NCBI GenBank assembly: GCA_913044255.1
Contig: CAJWOI010000076.1
Coordinates: forward strand, 1-9,897
Origin: an uncultured Alphaproteobacteria bacterium
Lineage (GTDB): Bacteria; Pseudomonadota; Alphaproteobacteria; UBA7887
Length of the DNA: 9,897 nt
Direction of reading: 5' to 3'
The position numbers were made by a program, and so were the translations under genes. How positions within the stretch are numbered: the first letter of the stretch is position 1; the number at the start of each line of letters is the position of its first letter. Of this stretch, positions 6,919-9,897 are shown in pieces. The notes beneath the pieces are model-generated. The model worked only from the letters and a program-made list of their open reading frames with translations. It made no database searches and was not told the origin of the DNA.

Positions 6919-7449
6919 CTAGATCAAGTCCTTGACGTAAAAATATCCCGCTACCAACTCGCCATTAACTATATGATACTTGTTAAGCGTCCCCCACCGC
7001 TGATATCCGCACCCTTCATATAGGGCGATGGCTCTCGCCTGCGTCGCCCGCACATCCAGTCTTATCACACTCAGCTCCGCCTCTTTAGCGCCTTGCTCGG
7101 CCGCTTCCAGAAGCATTTTGGCTAAGCCGTGCCCGCGCGCCCAAGGAACCACAAAATGTGTGTCTATAGAGGCTGAGAAAATCCCGGCTTCAAAATTGGG
7201 CGGTGGCTTCAACAATTGGATTGAGCCGCCGACAGTGCCGTCAAGCCTGCCGATAAACAAATCGCGCTCGGGTACGATCAGTACGCCCTTCCAATATGCC
7301 TCAAGCCTTTGGTGTGACGGCGGCCGTACCCAACCGAAACCAATGCCATCACGAATAGCTTCTTCGGTCGCGTCACACAAATCCACGAGATCCCCACGAC
7401 CCAGCTTCTCGGACAATGCCACTGTAAGATCCGGCATTATGGACGCCAT
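6919..7449 (-). CDS. GNAT-family N-acetyltransferase inside the his operon
   Basis: A GNAT fold is visible in this 176-residue protein: the acetyl-CoA pyrophosphate loop RGHGLA (105-110) after strand THFVVPWA, a following helix (KMLLEAAEQGAKEA), strand VIRLDVRA, and the C-terminal ARAIALYEGCGYQRWG (138-153). Substrate residues cannot be read. It sits between hisH and hisA. The ATG at 7449 overlaps hisH by 13 bases; a second ATG at 7437 overlaps the hisH stop as TAATG and would give 172 residues. Either start implies coupling to hisH. A nine-base gap separates it from hisA, so it is co-transcribed. A role in histidine synthesis is not known; acetylation of a small molecule or antibiotic-like amine is only a family guess. 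Confidence 0.9.
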   Translation of the reverse strand: MASIMPDLTVALSEKLGRGDLVDLCDATEEAIRDGIGFGWVRPPSHQRLEAYWKGVLIVPERDLFIGRLDGTVGGSIQLLKPPPNFEAGIFSASIDTHFVVPWARGHGLAKMLLEAAEQGAKEAELSVIRLDVRATQARAIALYEGCGYQRWGTLNKYHIVNGELVAGYFYVKDLI

Positions 7450-8072
7450 GAAAGGAAGTTAGAGATAAATTTCAGACCAGCCGACTGGCTCTTTTCCGGA
7501 TGAAACTGCGCCCCAATCATATTGTCTCGGCCAACCACAGCGCAGATTGGCTCACCGTATTCAGTATACGCTAGGTTCTCCCCCTCATCTTCACACTTTA
7601 GGTGGTAACTATGTACAAAATAGAAATCCGTGCCATCCTCTAGTCCTGTGAGAACTGGGTGTGTCCCCCGGATAACTATTTCGTTCCAACCCATGTGCGG
7701 AACCTTAAGCGCGCCATCGCGTAGGCCAATGACCTCTCCCTGAACCCAACCCAGCCCACGATGGAAACCATTTTCGTGTCCGAACTCCGCCATTAGTTGC
7801 ATGCCAACGCAGATACCAAGGAACGGTCGGCCACCGTTTATTACGACTTCATGCAATGCGGCGCGCATGCCCGGTAAGCCATCGATACTCGCCAGACAAT
7901 CAGCAAAAGCGCCAACCCCTGGTAAAACAACTCTCTCAGCCCGCGTGACCTCATCGGCGTCCGCCGTTACCACCACTCGCGCGCACATCGCGCTTTCCGC
8001 CACAGCTCGCTCAAACGCTTTGGCCGCAGAGCGTATGTTTCCTGAGCCATAATCAACTATGGCTACGGTCAT
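7437..8072 (-). CDS. hisH: Imidazole-glycerol-phosphate synthase glutaminase subunit HisH
   Basis: HisH is a class I glutamine amidotransferase that hydrolyses glutamine and passes ammonia to HisF. The protein has 211 residues. It shows DYGSGNIRS (7-15), VVLPGVGAFADC (48-59), nucleophile Cys88 in GICVGMQLM, GWVQGEV, VPHMGWN (124-130), FVHSYH (152-157), and the catalytic His191/Glu193 in FHPEKSQ. Its ATG overlaps the stop of the DUF2628 gene as ATGA. The order and coupling fit a HisH:HisF complex made from one transcript, though hisH and hisF are separated here by the GNAT gene and hisA. Confidence 0.98.
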   Translation of the reverse strand: MTVAIVDYGSGNIRSAAKAFERAVAESAMCARVVVTADADEVTRAERVVLPGVGAFADCLASIDGLPGMRAALHEVVINGGRPFLGICVGMQLMAEFGHENGFHRGLGWVQGEVIGLRDGALKVPHMGWNEIVIRGTHPVLTGLEDGTDFYFVHSYHLKCEDEGENLAYTEYGEPICAVVGRDNMIGAQFHPEKSQSAGLKFISNFLSWRP

Positions 8073-8467
8073 GAGCCAGCGTCCAGAAACAGGGAGGAGC
8101 GATCCACACTTTTATCAAGAAACCGCTGAACCGCAGACACATAATCTCTGGCACTCACGACACCCGCTGCTTGAAAACCGTGCCTCGCCAGCTCTGTGCG
8201 CCGCCAATCATTACCATGAAAACCGACTGCTACCCGCCAACCCAGCACAACAACTAGCAAAAGTGGCGCGGCAATCACTTGCCAGTAACCGATTATGCAG
8301 AACACGCAAATGGCCGCCGTTAAAACCCCACACGTTAGCCATGCACGATGATGCACCGCCCAAAAAACATCGAACAAGAAGGCCGGCCAGGAGAATCCTT
8401 CCTTGACCAGTACCAGGTCTTTTTGGCCCGATTTTTGTGGCTGTATATGGACGGTATAGAAACGCAC
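8069..8467 (-). CDS. DUF2628 small membrane protein in the his operon
   Basis: The protein has 132 residues and a GTG start, six bases after hisB. The N-terminal YTVHI and LVLVKEGFSWPAFLFDVFWA (18-37) are the recognisable DUF2628 features. Two to three hydrophobic segments follow, roughly residues 24-38, 43-60 and 63-83, and then GFHGNDWRR (82-90), ELARHGF, and a polar C-terminus. It is a predicted inner-membrane protein of unknown function. DUF2628 genes are repeatedly found between hisB and hisH or hisA in alphaproteobacteria. Its stop overlaps hisH by four bases. Confidence is high for membrane and family, nil for function. Confidence 0.85.
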   Translation of the reverse strand: MRFYTVHIQPQKSGQKDLVLVKEGFSWPAFLFDVFWAVHHRAWLTCGVLTAAICVFCIIGYWQVIAAPLLLVVVLGWRVAVGFHGNDWRRTELARHGFQAAGVVSARDYVSAVQRFLDKSVDRSSLFLDAGS

Positions 8468-8473
8468 AGCAGC

Positions 8474-9091
8474 TTAATTCTCAGATTCCTCGGTGCCAAC
8501 GTCTACTAGTTTGCCCTTTGTAGACGGCACCGCCCGGCCGAGACGCGGATCCACCCCCATCGCTGCACGTAGAGACCGCGCCAAGCCTTTGAAGCAGGAT
8601 TCCACGATATGGTGGGTGTTCTCACCATATAGGTTTTCAACATGTACAGTTGCACCCGCTGCTTGCGCGAACGCCTGGAACCACTCCCTGAACAGTTCTG
8701 TATCCATTTCTCCCAATTTCGGCCTGGATACACTTACGTTCCAAATGAGATATGGACGATTGGATAAGTCCAAGGCGACCCGGGTTAGCGTTTCATCCAT
8801 TGGGATCAATGCTGATCCATAACGTACTATCCCGCGCCTATCACTTAAAGCTTTACTCACAGCTTGACCAATGGCGATACCTGTGTCCTCCGTAGTGTGG
8901 TGATAATCAATGTGCAAATCACCTTTGGCGCGCACAGTCAAATCAATCAGGCTATGGCGGGAAAGCTGCTCCAACATATGGTCCAGAAAACCTATACCAG
9001 TCTCGACGTCGCAGGCGCCCGCGCCGTCCAGGTTCACAGTAGCCTGTATTTGTGTTTCGTTTGTGCTTCGTTGTATCGTAGCCTGTCGCAT
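8474..9091 (-). CDS. hisB: Imidazoleglycerol-phosphate dehydratase HisB
   Basis: HisB dehydrates imidazole-glycerol phosphate to imidazole-acetol phosphate with two Mn ions. The protein has 205 residues and is the monofunctional form without the N-terminal phosphatase of enterobacterial HisB. Metal-binding motifs are GFLDHMLEQLSRH (34-46), DYHHTTEDTGIAIG (62-75) and GENTHHIVESCFKGLAR (156-172). DETLTRVALDLSNRP (99-113) and the C-terminal VPSTKG are also typical. The ATG at 9091 begins at the expected homology (MRQATIQRST), with AGG seven bases upstream. The frame stays open to 9205, but that stretch crosses the leader hairpin and is not family-like. It is the first gene of the operon. Confidence 0.97.
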   Translation of the reverse strand: MRQATIQRSTNETQIQATVNLDGAGACDVETGIGFLDHMLEQLSRHSLIDLTVRAKGDLHIDYHHTTEDTGIAIGQAVSKALSDRRGIVRYGSALIPMDETLTRVALDLSNRPYLIWNVSVSRPKLGEMDTELFREWFQAFAQAAGATVHVENLYGENTHHIVESCFKGLARSLRAAMGVDPRLGRAVPSTKGKLVDVGTEESEN

Positions 9092-9135
9092 GGCTTGACC
9101 TGCGTTTTGCGGGATCTTTCTATGTTTTAGCAAGA

Positions 9136-9154
9136 ACTGGCCAACTAGGCCAGT
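9136..9154. promoter_or_regulatory. Perfect 7-bp inverted repeat in the hisB leader
   Basis: ACTGGCC and GGCCAGT face each other across AACTA, 45 bases upstream of the hisB ATG. If the -10 at 9161-9166 is used, transcription would begin near 9154, placing the hairpin at the very 5' end of the his mRNA. It could be an operator overlapping +1 or a 5' stabilising stem. No T-run follows, so it is not an intrinsic terminator. Confidence 0.5.
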
Positions 9155-9160
9155 CGGGTC

Positions 9161-9166
9161 ATTATA
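9161..9166 (-). promoter_or_regulatory. Candidate -10 element for the his operon
   Basis: The minus strand reads TATAAT exactly, inside the palindrome ATTATAAT. No TTGACA-like -35 is found 16-18 bases upstream, and there is no TG extension, so the promoter would need an activator or the match is fortuitous. Confidence 0.35.
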
Positions 9167-9183
9167 ATCTATACGGCACGTTT

Positions 9184-9224
9184 TTGCGTTTCGACGCGAA
9201 CGCAATTTCGGCTATGTTCGCGTC
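9184..9224. promoter_or_regulatory. Overlapping inverted repeats between hisB and hslV
   Basis: Two alternative structures share bases. The first is TTGCG-T-TTCG / CGAA-CGCAA at 9184-9205, a nine-pair stem with one bulged T and loop ACG. The second is GACGCGAAC (9193-9201) with GTTCGCGTC (9216-9224), nine perfect pairs around a 14-base spacer. They cannot form together. They lie upstream of the candidate his -10 and upstream of the hslV promoter, so a double-stranded protein-binding site is more likely than an RNA switch. Confidence 0.5.
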
Positions 9225-9253
9225 AACCTGCATATAAAGTAAATGGTAGGTCC

Positions 9254-9281
9254 TTGACGTTGGACCCTTAACAACCAAGAT
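9254..9281 (+). promoter_or_regulatory. Candidate hslV promoter
   Basis: TTGACG (9254-9259) is followed after 16 bases by CAAGAT (9276-9281), with a predicted start near 9288 and a leader of about 45 bases. The -35 is strong and the -10 is weak. The -35 reads CTTGAC with its preceding base, which is also compatible with a heat-shock sigma factor, the usual control of hslVU. The -10 does not decide between them. Confidence 0.35.
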
Positions 9282-9332
9282 TTAAGGCTGACTTATTGGC
9301 TCTTCGGTATTTTCACTCTCTAATTTTCTGCA

Positions 9333-9897
9333 ATGCCCTATTCCCCCCAAAAAAACATGCATGCAACTACAATCTTGTCTGTCCGTAAAAAGGGTGCGGT
9401 AGTAATAGCTGGGGATGGCCAGGTAAGTTTTGGCGAGACCGTGATTAAGGCTAACGCCCGCAAAGTGCGCAGACTTGGTGATGGTACAATTTTAGCCGGC
9501 TTCGCTGGTGCAACCGCCGATGCTTTTACTTTGTTTGAGCGCTTGGAAGCAAAGTTAGAACAATATCCTTCTCAACTTATGCGAGCTTGTGTGGAACTCG
9601 CCAAGGATTGGAGAACGGATCGTTACCTACGCAGGCTTGAAGCAATGATGGCCGTCTCCGATGCGAAAACGTCCCTCATGCTATCAGGAAACGGGGATGT
9701 ACTTGAGCCTGAAGATGGGCTTATTGGGCTTGGTTCCGGCGGTGCCTACGCGCTGGCGGCCGCGCGCGCACTCATCGACATTGACGATTGGGACGCGGAG
9801 AAAGTGGCCCGCAAGGCGATGTCTATCGCGGCGAGTATTTGTATTTACACGAACGAAAATGTGATTGTGGAAGCGATCCAAACTTCAGGTGACCAGT
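9333..9897 (+). CDS. hslV: HslV peptidase subunit of the HslUV protease (3' end outside the window)
   Basis: HslV forms the double-hexamer proteolytic core that, with the ATPase HslU, degrades misfolded and regulatory proteins in the cytoplasm. The frame runs 188 codons to the right edge with no stop. Motifs are ATTILSVRKKG with catalytic Thr12 after a short propeptide, VVIAGDGQVSFG (22-33), NARKVRRL, GFAGATADAFTLFERLEAKLE, ELAKDWRTDR, SGNGDVLEPEDGLIGLGSGG, and ICIYTNEN near the C-terminus, so only a few residues should be missing. An in-frame TAA lies four codons before the ATG at 9333; a second ATG at 9357 gives MHATTIL. Neither has a Shine-Dalgarno; the upstream bases are pyrimidine-rich. 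It is divergent from hisB, the standard alphaproteobacterial arrangement, and hslU is expected next. Confidence 0.96.
   Translation, partial: MPYSPQKNMHATTILSVRKKGAVVIAGDGQVSFGETVIKANARKVRRLGDGTILAGFAGATADAFTLFERLEAKLEQYPSQLMRACVELAKDWRTDRYLRRLEAMMAVSDAKTSLMLSGNGDVLEPEDGLIGLGSGGAYALAAARALIDIDDWDAEKVARKAMSIAASICIYTNENVIVEAIQTSGDQ

Noticed and set aside
9092..9205. Longer hisB reading frame starting at 9205
   Set aside because: It adds 38 residues that are not HisB-like and covers the leader hairpin and the candidate -10. The ATG at 9091 has a ribosome-binding site and matches family N-termini.
9092..9332. Histidine attenuator or riboswitch upstream of hisB
   Set aside because: No run of His codons, no terminator with a T-run, and no known riboswitch or T-box pattern was seen.

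Overview
The window reads as an ordinary chromosomal segment of an alphaproteobacterium. The base composition is mid-range by eye. Two gene neighbourhoods point to this class: a lipoprotein gene divergent from rsmI and followed by a BON-domain lipoprotein and gshB; and a his cluster (hisB, DUF2628, hisH, hisA, hisF, hisE, HIT) divergent from hslV. An Azospirillum/Rhodospirillales-like member is plausible from the HIT gene after hisE, but the species cannot be named. No mobile element, RNA gene, CRISPR array or phage gene was seen.

Left part (1-3193). The 5' end of a lipoprotein gene, probably the penicillin-binding-protein activator LppC, leaves the window on the minus strand. Divergent from it on the plus strand are rsmI (16S rRNA ribose methyltransferase), a gap of about 200 bases with a possible 44-residue minus-strand ORF, a two-BON-domain envelope lipoprotein, and gshB (glutathione synthetase). 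The yraN gene often found beside rsmI is absent.

Middle and right part (9091 down to 3220, all minus strand). A compact histidine operon runs hisB - DUF2628 - hisH - GNAT - hisA - hisF - (gap of about 130 bases) - hisI - hisE - HIT, followed by a short-chain dehydrogenase. Several junctions overlap (ATGA, GTGA, TAATG, ATGGCTGA), indicating translational coupling. Six His enzymes cover the central steps: HisE and HisI hydrolyse and open PR-ATP, HisA isomerises ProFAR, HisH and HisF form imidazole-glycerol phosphate, and HisB dehydrates it. hisG, hisC, hisD and the phosphatase are not in the window. The DUF2628 and GNAT genes are non-his passengers, and hisI looks inserted between hisF and hisE.

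Far right (9092-9897). A 241-base divergent regulatory region with several inverted repeats and candidate promoters separates hisB from hslV, the peptidase of the HslUV protease. hslV runs off the right edge.

I found no strong evidence for an undescribed system. The best leads are the small ORF at 1414-1548, the overlapping inverted repeats upstream of hisB and hslV, and the two passenger genes in the his operon.
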